From: Aliidiomarina haloalkalitolerans
GTDB lineage: Bacteria; Pseudomonadota; Gammaproteobacteria; Enterobacterales; Alteromonadaceae
Assembly (NCBI RefSeq): GCF_003987315.1
Contig: NZ_PIPI01000008.1
Coordinates: forward strand, 62,001 to 126,000
Reading direction: 5' to 3'
DNA length: 64,000 bases
Shown here piece after piece: positions 36,281 through 45,235 of this stretch; the first letter of the stretch is position 1; every line of letters starts with the position of its first letter. The notes under the pieces were generated by a model that saw only the letters and a program-made list of their open reading frames with translations, ran no database searches and had not been told where the DNA came from. Both the position numbers and the translations under genes were made by a program.

Positions 36281-37593
36281 CGACTCTTCACTTCACTAAG
36301 GTAGCGTTCTATCACGGTTGCAGATCGCTTTAAAGCCCGATAGTCAAAGTTCAATAGCATTACGTCTTCCTCTTTGTAGAGAAGAATCAAAATAGAGCCA
36401 TTTTGGATTAAGAAATAGGCTAGAGCTATCAGTGACACACCTAGAGAGCCAAAGTAGTAGGAAATCGGTACGAGTATGACCAAGCATACAATATTGTTAA
36501 TAACAGTGATATTTCTGACCTTTTCTTGGTAACCAATAAGCATAGCAATGTATGCACAAGGACCACTTAGAGTGTTTATAAGCTGACCAGCCGAAAGTAT
36601 AAGCAGCAAATAGAAAACTTGATTACTTTCTACCCCGTAAATTCCAAGCAGAGGCTTACCTAGTGCGGCAATAGCTAGAAAGACTAACAGCCCTACAAAA
36701 CCAGATATTAAAACAGTAGCGCGGGTAACAAGAAAGAAGTCCTCTTTTCTCCCATGTGAATATATATAGGAAACAAGTGGTGGCAAAATTGCATTTATAA
36801 CATAGAGCATTAAGCTTGATAATATGGCTAATTGCTCTGCTGCTCGATATTCTCCTAATGCTTGCGCCCCGATCAAGCCGATCGTAATTACTGGCGTTAG
36901 CTGAAAAAAAGAAGATGAAAAAAAATTAATTAAAAAGTAATCCCGACTGAGCTGAGCGAAACGAAAATATTTAATTCGTTCTCTAAGTGCAGAGCAAAAA
37001 TAATCTACAATACCAAATCTATTTAAAACATAAGAAAACCCAATTAAGTATGTAAGAAACATAAAGAATAGGATGGTTCGTTCTGGATTTTGAATTGAAA
37101 AAAACTCTAAGATAGAGTTTGCGATAAGAAAAAGAACAAACAGAACCATTATACAGCCTGATTCGAATATTATAGACTGAGCACCTTTCCCTATTGTCTT
37201 CAATTCCGCAGCATACAAGTAAAGGTTGGCATGAAAAAAACCAATAATAACAAGAATGAGTAAGTCAACTTGCGAAAAACTTTCAATATAAGCACCTATC
37301 AATAAGGACATAAATATCATTATCATTAGATTTATAGATAAAAATCTTATTGCTTTAGATAATCCATTTTGACTACTCCCTTTTAAGCTCGTCCTATGTG
37401 ATAGATACCAAAGGTCGCAACCAAACCTTAAGACACTTGAAATAATATAGATTAAAGTATGGAAAACCGCATAGATAGCTAAAAATTCTATACCAAATAT
37501 CCTGGATACTAAAATTGAACTTATTAGCATTAAGAGCATTCCAAGGCCTTTAAATAAGAAACCATTGGTCATTGCTTTTGCGATTACCTTCAA
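36277..37593 (-). CDS. wzx: Oligosaccharide flippase (Wzx, MOP superfamily)
   Basis: A 438-residue protein with about 12 transmembrane segments. GFLFKGLGMLLMLISSILVSRIFG is a typical first helix of Wzx/RfbX flippases (listed in parts: GFLFKGLGM, LISSILVSRIFG). Wzx moves the undecaprenyl-diphosphate-linked unit to the periplasm. It lies 40 bp after wzc and overlaps wzy by 4 bp. AT-rich like wzy. Confidence 0.87.
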   Translation of the reverse strand: MKVIAKAMTNGFLFKGLGMLLMLISSILVSRIFGIEFLAIYAVFHTLIYIISSVLRFGCDLWYLSHRTSLKGSSQNGLSKAIRFLSINLMIMIFMSLLIGAYIESFSQVDLLILVIIGFFHANLYLYAAELKTIGKGAQSIIFESGCIMVLFVLFLIANSILEFFSIQNPERTILFFMFLTYLIGFSYVLNRFGIVDYFCSALRERIKYFRFAQLSRDYFLINFFSSSFFQLTPVITIGLIGAQALGEYRAAEQLAILSSLMLYVINAILPPLVSYIYSHGRKEDFFLVTRATVLISGFVGLLVFLAIAALGKPLLGIYGVESNQVFYLLLILSAGQLINTLSGPCAYIAMLIGYQEKVRNITVINNIVCLVILVPISYYFGSLGVSLIALAYFLIQNGSILILLYKEEDVMLLNFDYRALKRSATVIERYLSEVKSR

Positions 37594-37633
37594 CGTCGGA
37601 TGCCTATTGTTGTTCCATTACGACTTATTAACT

Positions 37634-39922
37634 TTATTTAACGCTTTCATATCCGTATGAATAATACCCATAACTACCATAACCGTAGGAGCTACGGGCA
37701 GTTCTTTCAATGCCATTCAGTATGACACCTTTAATTTCAATACCGGCTTTCTCAAAGCGTTCTATGGTGTATTCCACTTCTTTCACTTGGTTTTTCATAA
37801 AGCGTGCAACAATTAAGTTGGTGCCGGTGTAACGGCCAACAATGGCTGGGTCCGTAACCGCAAGAATCGGAGGTGTGTCTACTAGTACGATGTCGTAGCT
37901 TTCGTTTGCCCATTCCAGCAACTCCGCAAAGCCCTTGTGCATCAGCAACTCTGAAGGGTTTGGTGGCACGGTACCACGTGCCATAAACGCTAGGTTTTCA
38001 ACATCGGTTTTTTGCACTGCCGTATTGCGGTCTGTCCGTCCCGCTAGTAGGTCTGAAAGGCCGTTGTCATTGCTTAAGCTAAACGTAGTGTGTAAATAGC
38101 CACGGCGTAAGTCAGCATCAATAATCAATACCTTCATACCTGCCTGTGCAAGTACCACCGCTAAGTTTGAAGTCACAAATGTTTTTCCAACTTCTGGGCT
38201 TGGGCCAGAAATCATCACAATCTTGTTCTTGGCTTCCATCATGGCAAAGTGCAGGCTCGTGCGCAGTGAACGTAACGCTTCGATGGCGTTGTCTTCCGGG
38301 TTGTCTCGCGCTAACAACAAGGTATTAAATTTCTGTTTGTTTGCGTGGTTTTTACTACGGCGCACGGCCTGTTTAATCTTGTCTTCAATTTTCAGCTGTT
38401 GTTCAGACAGCGGCACCGACGCATACACAGAAATGCCTGCGTCTTCTAATTCTTTTGGTGTTTCAATACCACGGCGGACAAAACCAAGTACAAATGCAAT
38501 ACCAACACCCACCATGCCGCCAAGAATGAGTGAGAGTAAAAGGATTAATGCCTTTTTTGGTGCAATCGGTTCAATCCGCACCATGGCGTCATCAATAATA
38601 CGTACGTTGCCAACCGTACCTGCACGCATAATGTTCAGCTCTTGCACTTGGTTTAATAGCTGCACATAAATCTCTTGGTTCACTTGCACGTCGCGGGTTA
38701 AACGCAATACTTCTTGTTGGGTTTCTGGCAGGTTTTGAATTTGACTCCGCAGCTGGTCGCGGTCTGCCCGCAGCTTGTCTTGCTGTTCAATGAGCGCTTT
38801 ATAAGTCGGGTGGTTACGCGTGTATAAGCGGCTAAGCTCAGCTTCACGGAATGCCAACTCATTAATTTGCTTTTCAAGCTCGACTATTTGTTGCAATAAG
38901 CCCTGGGTTTCCAATTGAATGTCCACCGACTCACTTTGTAACCGGTAAGCATTCAGTTTGTCTTCGGCTATTTGCAAGTCTGCGCGCACTTCTGGCAGCT
39001 GCTCTTGCAAAAACTCTAAGCTCTTTTCCGCTTCCGCAGCGTTACGGCGAATGTTCTGCAGCAAATATTCTTGCGTAATCGCGTGTAAAATTTGCTGAAT
39101 CTGTTGTGGGTTTTCACCCGCTAACGTCGCACTTAAAATACCACTTTGGCGGCCACGCTCGCTCACCCTGACTTCTTGTTGTAAATCGTTAATCACGCGC
39201 AAACGGTGCTGTTGCTGCACACTAAACTCAGTTCCTGGTCGCGCTTGAATTTCTGCCACACGAATGGTTATTTGGCCAAATGGTGTGGTTTGCTCAATGG
39301 TTTCGCCTGTAACGCCATTAACCAATACTTGTCCGTCAAATTCAAGGGTAAAGCGGGTTTGGCTGTTGCCGCTGCTGTTGGCAGTCGCTTCGCCAGCAAC
39401 TAGCGTTAAGCCTTCGCCAATAAGTGCGCGTGGTAAACGCAATTCGCTTACTTCGAGTGCTTCGCCACCCCAGGCATAGCTAGTGAACACATTCGCCGGT
39501 TTTGGCTCGTCGCCACTGTAACGGCGCGCCATCCAATCACCAATAATAGGGAAACGTTTAGGCTGCACTTGAATGTCTAAACGCAGTTGGTCCACTACCG
39601 TACCCACCACCATGCGCGAGCGGATAATCTCAATTTCGGTTACCGCTGAGCTTTCTTGCGCGAACATTTCGCCTAAGTCACCTAAGCCGGGAATGCCTTT
39701 GGCTTTCTCTTCAACTTGCAATAGTGCATCGGCTTGATAGGTCGGGTTGGTTAAAATAGCATAGCTTGCACCAATGGCGCCTGCTGCAAAGGTACAGCCG
39801 ATCACCCACCATTTGTAATCAAATAGGGTTCCAATTAAGCGACCTAAATCGATCTCGTCATTTGCGCTTGTATTTGAAGAGTTACTCTGAGACATACTGC
39901 TTACTTTGGTTGAATCAGTCAT
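37634..39922 (-). CDS. wzc: Wzc-type polysaccharide co-polymerase / BY tyrosine kinase
   Basis: A 762-residue inner-membrane protein. The N-terminal Wzz domain has a first transmembrane helix near 35-55, a long periplasmic coiled-coil region rich in Gln/Glu, and a second helix (LILLLSLILGGMVGVGIAFV). The cytosolic kinase has Walker A ISGPSPEVGKTFVTSN, Walker A' LIIDADLRRG and a DTPP Walker B. The C-terminal tyrosine cluster SSYGYGSYGYYSYGYESVK is the autophosphorylation site. Wzc controls chain length with Wzb and joins the Wza channel. Order wza-wzb-wzc is canonical. Confidence 0.96.
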   Translation of the reverse strand: MTDSTKVSSMSQSNSSNTSANDEIDLGRLIGTLFDYKWWVIGCTFAAGAIGASYAILTNPTYQADALLQVEEKAKGIPGLGDLGEMFAQESSAVTEIEIIRSRMVVGTVVDQLRLDIQVQPKRFPIIGDWMARRYSGDEPKPANVFTSYAWGGEALEVSELRLPRALIGEGLTLVAGEATANSSGNSQTRFTLEFDGQVLVNGVTGETIEQTTPFGQITIRVAEIQARPGTEFSVQQQHRLRVINDLQQEVRVSERGRQSGILSATLAGENPQQIQQILHAITQEYLLQNIRRNAAEAEKSLEFLQEQLPEVRADLQIAEDKLNAYRLQSESVDIQLETQGLLQQIVELEKQINELAFREAELSRLYTRNHPTYKALIEQQDKLRADRDQLRSQIQNLPETQQEVLRLTRDVQVNQEIYVQLLNQVQELNIMRAGTVGNVRIIDDAMVRIEPIAPKKALILLLSLILGGMVGVGIAFVLGFVRRGIETPKELEDAGISVYASVPLSEQQLKIEDKIKQAVRRSKNHANKQKFNTLLLARDNPEDNAIEALRSLRTSLHFAMMEAKNKIVMISGPSPEVGKTFVTSNLAVVLAQAGMKVLIIDADLRRGYLHTTFSLSNDNGLSDLLAGRTDRNTAVQKTDVENLAFMARGTVPPNPSELLMHKGFAELLEWANESYDIVLVDTPPILAVTDPAIVGRYTGTNLIVARFMKNQVKEVEYTIERFEKAGIEIKGVILNGIERTARSSYGYGSYGYYSYGYESVK

Positions 39923-39970
39923 TCTATTGTCGCTTTCAAGTTAATCTTAAAATTCATGGTGAATGTCGAG

Positions 39971-40402
39971 TTAAACAAGCTTTTTCGACCAGCTTAACGC
40001 GCTTGTTTCGAGCATTTTGAAAATCTGCTTAAATACTTCGTCGCTCTTTTTGTAAGGGTCCGGAATGTCTTTACCGCCGTCCCAGTGGCCGAGCAACATG
40101 GTTTTCGCCAAAGCTTCAGGGAAACGCTTGGCAATGTCGTCGCGGTGACGTTTTTCCATCACTAAAATCAGGTCGTACTGCTTGGCCAGCTCCGACGTAA
40201 ACTGTCGCGCTGTATGCTCCGGGCACGGCACACCGTTTGCTTCCGCAATTGTCCGCGCCTGATCATTCATGTCGTGCCCTTGCATGGCATACAAACCTGC
40301 CGACGCAACGTCTTTATGCGGTAGTTCCCGCTTTAGCAGAAACTCTGCAGTTGGCGAGCGGCAGATATTGCCAATACAAACAACGAGTATTTTGTTAAAC
40401 AT
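39971..40402 (-). CDS. wzb: Low-molecular-weight protein-tyrosine phosphatase
   Basis: A 143-residue LMW-PTP that dephosphorylates the Wzc tyrosine cluster. The P-loop is C9-I-G-N-I-C-R15-S (C-x5-R) and the general acid lies in DIPDPYKKS near residue 115. It begins two bases after the wza stop and ends 48 bp before wzc. Confidence 0.96.
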   Translation of the reverse strand: MFNKILVVCIGNICRSPTAEFLLKRELPHKDVASAGLYAMQGHDMNDQARTIAEANGVPCPEHTARQFTSELAKQYDLILVMEKRHRDDIAKRFPEALAKTMLLGHWDGGKDIPDPYKKSDEVFKQIFKMLETSALSWSKKLV

Positions 40403-40404
40403 AA

Positions 40405-41526
40405 TTAGTTACGTGTCGTGATTGTGTCTTCAGTCAAGCTCAAGAAGTACAAGCTTTGCGCGGTCGGCAGTAACTGACTAACAATGCGGTTCCAGCGGCT
40501 CATTGGTGCCGTGGTCACGTACACAATGTCACGCTCTTGTAAGCGGAACTGGTCGGCCATAACCAACGCAGACGCTTGTCGTGCGTCCAACTGAAACACA
40601 TCAATTAAGTTTTCCGCGTCATTCGGCGCTAAACGCATGACAAACACACCCGAGGCGTTGGCGTGCATGTTGTTAATGCCACCGACGTCAGAAATAGCTT
40701 CGGCTAAGGTCATGCCAGCACGACCCATAATCACGCTGCGCGGCTCGTTCACTTCACCCATGACAAATACTTTGTTGGCATCGTTACGTTCAACGTGCAA
40801 AACGTCGCCGGCTTTTAGCAGCACGTTCTGACGGGTGTCGCCACGCTGATACAGTTCCTGCAGAGAAAAGCGATACTCACGGCCTTCACGGGTTAAGACC
40901 ACGTTGCGCCAGTCGGCGAGTTCGGTAATGCCGCCAGAATGATTAATAGCGTCGAGTAAGGTAAGAGGGACGTTGGTGATGGGGAGTGTGCCTGGCTGCA
41001 TGACTTCGCCAGTGACGTAAATGCGCTTTGAGCGGAACGCCGCAACGGTGACATCCACTTGAGGGTTTTCGATGTAGTTTTCGAGCTTGGCAATGAGCTC
41101 TTCACGAATTTGTGTGACGCGTTTGCCAGCAACAGGGAGTTTGCCGACATACGGGTAGAAGATGGTACCGTCGTTGTGTACCCAGTTCCCTGCTTCTTGG
41201 GCGCTACGCATTGAGCCGGCAGGAATGGTTAACTCAGGGTGGTTCCACACGGTGATGTTCAGGATATCCCCAACACCGACCACATAGTCATACTCTGCAC
41301 GCATTTGCTCGAGTTCTGGGTTTAGTTCCGGAGTGGTTTGCGGCGTGCGCAACTGATTTACAAGGCTGGGGGTGATGGCGTAAATACGAACCTGTTCGTT
41401 GAGGTCTTCGCGGGCGTTTACGGTGTCTTGGTTGGTTGGCATGTGAGTGCCGGGGAACATTGCACAACCTGAGAGCACGACGGTTGCAATAGTAGCAACG
41501 ATTAACTTTTGAAGAGATCCACTCAT
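40405..41526 (-). CDS. wza: Outer-membrane polysaccharide export lipoprotein
   Basis: A 373-residue lipoprotein (lipobox LSGC at about 17-20) forming the octameric export channel. The PES domain (DYVVGVGDILNITVWNHPEL) is followed by two SLBB repeats (VYVTGEVMQPGTLPI-type and KVFVMGEVNEPRSVI). The C-terminus (NRIVSQLLPTAQSLYFL) is the amphipathic helix that spans the outer membrane. A TATACT box lies 50 bp upstream within the 119-bp gap, so an internal promoter is possible. Confidence 0.96.
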   Translation of the reverse strand: MSGSLQKLIVATIATVVLSGCAMFPGTHMPTNQDTVNAREDLNEQVRIYAITPSLVNQLRTPQTTPELNPELEQMRAEYDYVVGVGDILNITVWNHPELTIPAGSMRSAQEAGNWVHNDGTIFYPYVGKLPVAGKRVTQIREELIAKLENYIENPQVDVTVAAFRSKRIYVTGEVMQPGTLPITNVPLTLLDAINHSGGITELADWRNVVLTREGREYRFSLQELYQRGDTRQNVLLKAGDVLHVERNDANKVFVMGEVNEPRSVIMGRAGMTLAEAISDVGGINNMHANASGVFVMRLAPNDAENLIDVFQLDARQASALVMADQFRLQERDIVYVTTAPMSRWNRIVSQLLPTAQSLYFLSLTEDTITTRN

Positions 41527-41597
41527 GCCGTTTTTTACCTTGTTGTTGTCTTTATGCTACTTAGTATAGAACTTTGCGGTACGTTACATACGTCGAA

Positions 41598-41631
41598 TAA
41601 ACCATTAAATTGTAGCTTATTTAGTGGTTTA
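41598..41631. promoter_or_regulatory. Hairpin/operator candidate upstream of wza
   Basis: Thirteen-bp arms TAAACCATTAAAT and ATTTAGTGGTTTA (one mismatch) with an 8-nt loop. There is no T-run, so it is not a clear terminator. It lies between the 81-codon gene and wza and may be an operator, pause site or processing site. Confidence 0.5.
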
Positions 41632-41645
41632 AGACTTTGAATAGC

Positions 41646-41891
41646 TTACGTCCGCAATTTAATCGCCGCAATGTGGGCACTTATCCAACCGTCGTCCGCA
41701 TCAATTTCGACCGTTTTGCCACTTAAACCGCGGATAACCGCATGGCTCGCAGTCGGAATTCGGCTCATTTCGCGTTGAGCCATCGTAATTACGTTCAGCA
41801 CCGACGTAGTTTTCGGGGCGCCTAGAGTAATAATGACGTCATCGCCGCTGAGAATCTCTACTTTGTAGCGAGAATGTAATGTTTCACCCAT
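41646..41891 (-). CDS. Small conserved-looking protein of unknown function at the operon head
   Basis: An 81-residue protein starting MGETLHSRYKVEILSGDDVI, with AAGGA six bases before this ATG. A longer frame to 41930 lacks a ribosome site. Alternating hydrophobic and charged residues (YKVEILSGDDVIITLGAP, AVIRGLSGKTVEIDADDGW) suggest a small beta-rich domain. No signal peptide or membrane segment is present. I do not recognise the family. It is the first gene after the ops site, 119 bp before wza, so it would be co-transcribed with the export genes. Confidence 0.6.
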   Translation of the reverse strand: MGETLHSRYKVEILSGDDVIITLGAPKTTSVLNVITMAQREMSRIPTASHAVIRGLSGKTVEIDADDGWISAHIAAIKLRT

Positions 41892-42067
41892 CGTCAGTCC
41901 TTGTGTATCCCTGTGACACTTCAGTTTCATACGGAAGTGCGATCGCAGTAAACGTGCTTTTTTAGCCGTTTTTGATGTTTTTATTATTGTTTTTTTGGGG
42001 GAGTGACTTTGTGGGTTTTGTACGGGTGCTTTTGAGCGTGTTTGTTGGCGCTTTGTTGGCGCGCAGG

Positions 42068-42079
42068 CACGCTACCGCC
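42068..42079 (-). promoter_or_regulatory. ops element (RfaH recruitment site)
   Basis: The minus strand reads GGCGGTAGCGTG, the conserved core of the JUMPstart/ops element, here followed by CCTG. It lies 177 bp upstream of the first small gene and about 540 bp upstream of wza, in the orientation of the polysaccharide operon. RfaH is encoded 25 kb downstream in the same locus. Confidence 0.88.
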
Positions 42080-42523
42080 CGTGGGTTCAGGGCCCCAAAA
42101 TCCCAAAGTCTTTTTATTTTGTGTTCTTTGTTTACTTTTCGTTCAGTTTAATATTACTCAAACTGTTTAGCCCACGCAGCAGAAAACGCCAAAGCATGGG
42201 CTTTGAGATGAAGAATTTTTTTGTAATCGAACCGCTGAAAGATAGCACATGGCCGCGGTTTTCCATAAGACTGTGTTTGGTGTGGCCGAACGCGTATAAG
42301 ACCGCAATGATTCTTTAGCTTCCATACCAAATTTACAGCATTCCATAATTCTTCGCTCTCGACTCGCCTGCTGAATTGTCATTTGCACATCAAATTGATT
42401 GCTTTTTGCACAACCCATAAAGTCTCTGCAGCGCTTAATTTAAGCAGCTTTCAAAGACCTACAAGCGAGTGCCGAGTATACCCCAAAATTTCCCCTCATC
42501 CAACGCTCAAATGTAAAAAATTG

Positions 42524-42568
42524 GTTAGGAACCGGGGCTGGAATCACATTGTGAACCGTAGCTGGAAT
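42524..42568. repeat. Modular repeat locus R4 (2 reverse units)
   Basis: Units at 42524-42544 (GGGG type) and 42548-42568 (GTAG type), linker cac. The array ends with GCTAACCC, a flank also found after R6 and (shortened) R9. Confidence 0.88.
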
Positions 42569-42611
42569 GCTAACCCGCTGTATTGGCGCAAATTTCGCTT
42601 GCGCGCAATAT

Positions 42612-42628
42612 TGTAACTAACTGTTACA
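42612..42628. promoter_or_regulatory. 17-bp perfect palindrome
   Basis: TGTAAC-N5-GTTACA. It shares the TGTAA/TTACA half-sites with the operators at 10384-10461 but with shorter spacing. It lies 167 bp upstream of the beta-CASP gene start. Confidence 0.4.
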
Positions 42629-42632
42629 TCGC

Positions 42633-42677
42633 ATTGGGGACCGGGGCTGGAATGGCATTCCAGCCCCGGTCCGCAAT
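42633..42677. repeat. Modular repeat locus R5 (inverted pair)
   Basis: A reverse unit (42633-42653) and a forward unit (42657-42677) joined by ggc, forming an almost perfect 21-bp stem with a 3-nt loop. Confidence 0.9.
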
Positions 42678-42794
42678 GAGCACATTCAGCGATCGCTGAC
42701 AGTTTTTGGACGTGCATCTTCGTTGGCCTTTGCTAAAGTGAACGCAGCTTCAATGTCGAAGCGTTACATTTCCGAACCTAAAAAGGAGGTTTAC

Positions 42795-44306
42795 ATGGAA
42801 GTTCAAATCGTTCATCACGGTGCGGCTCAGGGCGTGACCGGTTCTTGTCACGAGCTTCGGCTGCCCAACGGTCAGGCGGTGCTCATAGATATTGGTTTGT
42901 TTCAGGGGGCGGAAACGGAGTCGGCGGCGAACTCGTTCACTGCCGCGATGGACGCGGAGTCACGCGAACGGATGCAACAGGCGATCGAATTCGACATTAG
43001 CGACATTGAGGCGCTGGTCATCACCCACTGCCACATCGACCACGTCGGCCGCCTGCCCTGGTTGCTTATTGCCGGTTATCGCGGGCCGATTTATTGCACC
43101 GCCGCCACTGCGCATTTGCTGCCGATGGTCATTGAAGACGCCCTGAAAGTTGGCATTACCCGCAATTCGCAGTTAATTAGCGCGGTGCTGAAACTGCTCG
43201 ACGGCCTGCTGCAACCGCTCGACTATAAAGAGTGGGCGCAGGTCAGCGAGCCGCTTCGTGTGCGTTTTCGTCAAGCCGGCCACATTCTTGGCTCGGCGTA
43301 TGTGGAATGCGACATTGACACCGGCGAGGAGCTGCAGCGGGTGGTGTTTTCGGGCGACCTTGGTTGCAAGAATTCGCCGCTACTGCCCGACCCTGAGCCG
43401 CTTGAGTTCGCCGATGTGCTGGTTTTGGAAAGCACCTATGGCGACAAGAATCACGAAAGTCGCCTAGAGCGGCAAGACCGCCTGCGGCAGGTGATTGAGC
43501 ATTGTGTGGCCGACCGCGGCGCGGTGCTGATTCCGGCGTTTAGTATCGGCCGCACGCAAGAGCTGCTGTATGAGCTTGAGGATATTATTCATGGGTATCA
43601 GGCTGCGGGTTTGGGGGTTGCTGCGGGGGCGGCGGTTGCTGCAGACTCAATGGCGGAAAACTCAGTGGAGGAAAACCCAGTAAGCGACATTTGGGACAAT
43701 ATAATGGTTGTAGTCGACTCGCCAATGGCTGCGGAATTTACGCACCAATACCGAAAAATGAAGGCGTTGTGGGACGAAGAGGCTCTTGAGCGTGTGGCGG
43801 AGAACCGGCACCCGTTGAATTTTGCGCGGTTGCATATTGTCGAAACTCACGACGAACATTTGCGCTTGGTGAACTACCTGCGCAGTACCGGCGACCCGTG
43901 CATTGTCATTGCCGCCAGCGGTATGTGCACCGGCGGCCGTATGGTGAATTATTTAAAAGCCTTGCTGCCCGACCCGCGCACCGACGTGTTATTTGTTGGC
44001 TTTCAAGCGCGAGGTACACCCGGCCACGACATTCAGAAATATGGCCCACGCGGCGGCTATGTCATGCTCGACAACGAGCGCGTCGACATTAAAGCGCAAA
44101 TTCACACCCTCGGCGGCTACTCGGCACACGCCGACCAAGACGAGCTCATCGAGTTTATCGCCAACGCTGCCTATGTCGGCCACGTCCGCCTCGTGCACGG
44201 TGATCCCGACGTCCAGCGCGCCTTCGCCGACACCCTGCGCACCCGCTTCCCCGGCCTCCCCGTCACCTGCGCGTGTGATTCGGGACCGGGGCTGGAATGC
44301 GGTTAG
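42795..44306 (+). CDS. MBL-fold beta-CASP nuclease (RNA-specificity domain)
   Basis: A 503-residue metallo-beta-lactamase/beta-CASP protein. Metal motifs are THCHIDHVGRLPW (H78, H80, D82, H83), SGDLGCKNSPLLP and GYSAHADQDELI. ASGMCTGGRMVNYLKALLPD is the beta-CASP motif of RNA-processing members. It begins at an ATG with a textbook AAGGAGG seven bases upstream (42795), not at the earlier frame start. A low-complexity insert (GVAAGAAVAADSMAENSVEENP, in two parts GVAAGAAVAAD and SMAENSVEENP) interrupts the region after HGYQAAG. The last residues, SGPGLECG and the stop, are encoded by repeat locus R6. An RNase role is family-based inference. Confidence 0.9.
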   Translation: MEVQIVHHGAAQGVTGSCHELRLPNGQAVLIDIGLFQGAETESAANSFTAAMDAESRERMQQAIEFDISDIEALVITHCHIDHVGRLPWLLIAGYRGPIYCTAATAHLLPMVIEDALKVGITRNSQLISAVLKLLDGLLQPLDYKEWAQVSEPLRVRFRQAGHILGSAYVECDIDTGEELQRVVFSGDLGCKNSPLLPDPEPLEFADVLVLESTYGDKNHESRLERQDRLRQVIEHCVADRGAVLIPAFSIGRTQELLYELEDIIHGYQAAGLGVAAGAAVAADSMAENSVEENPVSDIWDNIMVVVDSPMAAEFTHQYRKMKALWDEEALERVAENRHPLNFARLHIVETHDEHLRLVNYLRSTGDPCIVIAASGMCTGGRMVNYLKALLPDPRTDVLFVGFQARGTPGHDIQKYGPRGGYVMLDNERVDIKAQIHTLGGYSAHADQDELIEFIANAAYVGHVRLVHGDPDVQRAFADTLRTRFPGLPVTCACDSGPGLECG

Positions 44307-44322
44307 GGACCGGGGCTGGAAT
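44278..44322. repeat. Modular repeat locus R6 (2 reverse units) overlapping the beta-CASP 3' end
   Basis: Units at 44278-44298 and 44302-44322, linker gcg. The first unit encodes the protein's C-terminal residues and the second provides its TAG stop. It ends with the flank GCTAACCC. Confidence 0.92.
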
Positions 44323-44438
44323 GCTAACCCACTGATTTAAGAAGCTATCCGAAAGGTTCGGTTCGCTGTAGATACATTTGCTGCGCATTGTGCGCACCCT
44401 TCGGGCGCGCGCACTGCGAAAAATTGAAAGGGATTCAC

Positions 44439-45152
44439 TTGGGTATCGATGTTACGGAAGATAAATATGTGACTTTGAATGAAGGCCACCACAAACGTCT
44501 CGTGACTTGCCCTTCTCGAAATCCGGTATTTAAAAAATATCCCGGTCTTGTTACTCAAAGTGTGTATCGTCGGACCAAAGATGGCGACAAAGAACGAGAC
44601 GGCAACCCTTTTATTTATGCATTAAAGAAAACACGAGGGTATAGAATACGCAGTCGCGAGCTAGTGAAGTTCAAACCTAGTTTCGACGCTATCCTTTATA
44701 AAATTATTGATAAGTTTCCAGGCGCTTGTTTGGTAACACTACCTTCTTCTTATCCTATAGCCGAAATTCTTGCCCGTCGCATCGCGAGAAAAAACGGGGC
44801 TCAGATTTTCAATCGCATTTTCAGAAAGGCGACTGTCGCAGAGGTTCTTGCAAACTTTGATCCCCACGCAGTTAAGAAACAACATCAAGCTGAAATTAAC
44901 TCTCAATTAGCGACCTTTAACAAGCTTGACCCAAATGAGTTGGTCAATCTCAAAGAAATGCGCAACAGAATCCGTAGTTATTTCAATCCAATATCCATAA
45001 ACTCTGATTTGCTAGGGCAGCTACCAACTACAAAATTGTTGCTAGTTGATGACTTACTTTCGACAGGAACAACCATTACAAATGCCGCCAACTTATTGAA
45101 ATACAATAACTTCACTGTTGTAGGCGCAGTCTGTTTATTTAGCGCGTTATAA
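44439..45152 (+). CDS. Phosphoribosyltransferase-like protein
   Basis: About 237 residues. The C-terminal region has the PRPP loop LLLVDDLLSTGTTITNAANLL, the hallmark of type I phosphoribosyltransferases and ComF-like proteins. The N-terminal part includes LVTLPSSYPIAEILARRIARKNG, similar to ComF-type hood regions. There is no ATG at a good position; I propose TTG 44439, which follows AAAGGGATTCAC, with TTG 44388 as an alternative. The gene stands alone between repeats and a candidate small RNA. Substrate is unknown. Confidence 0.72.
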   Translation: MGIDVTEDKYVTLNEGHHKRLVTCPSRNPVFKKYPGLVTQSVYRRTKDGDKERDGNPFIYALKKTRGYRIRSRELVKFKPSFDAILYKIIDKFPGACLVTLPSSYPIAEILARRIARKNGAQIFNRIFRKATVAEVLANFDPHAVKKQHQAEINSQLATFNKLDPNELVNLKEMRNRIRSYFNPISINSDLLGQLPTTKLLLVDDLLSTGTTITNAANLLKYNNFTVVGAVCLFSAL

Positions 45153-45235
45153 TGTACGTCACTTGAATTTTACACGAGAAACAACTACTATGAGCGCTAG
45201 ACCAAGTTTACGCCCCTTCGGTCTTTAAATATGAG

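Larger units (their letters stand above)
41892..42794. other. 903-bp intergenic region at the head of the polysaccharide operon
   Basis: No convincing gene. It holds the ops site (minus), two repeat loci (R4, R5), a 17-bp palindrome and probably the divergent promoters for the polysaccharide operon and the beta-CASP gene, although no clear -35/-10 pair could be picked for either. A frame at 42167-42418 (minus) of 83 codons has no recognisable features. Confidence 0.6.

Noticed and set aside
42167-42418. 83-codon minus-strand frame near the ops site
   Set aside because: No ribosome site, Cys-rich tail unlike any family I know; lies where the operon promoter should be.
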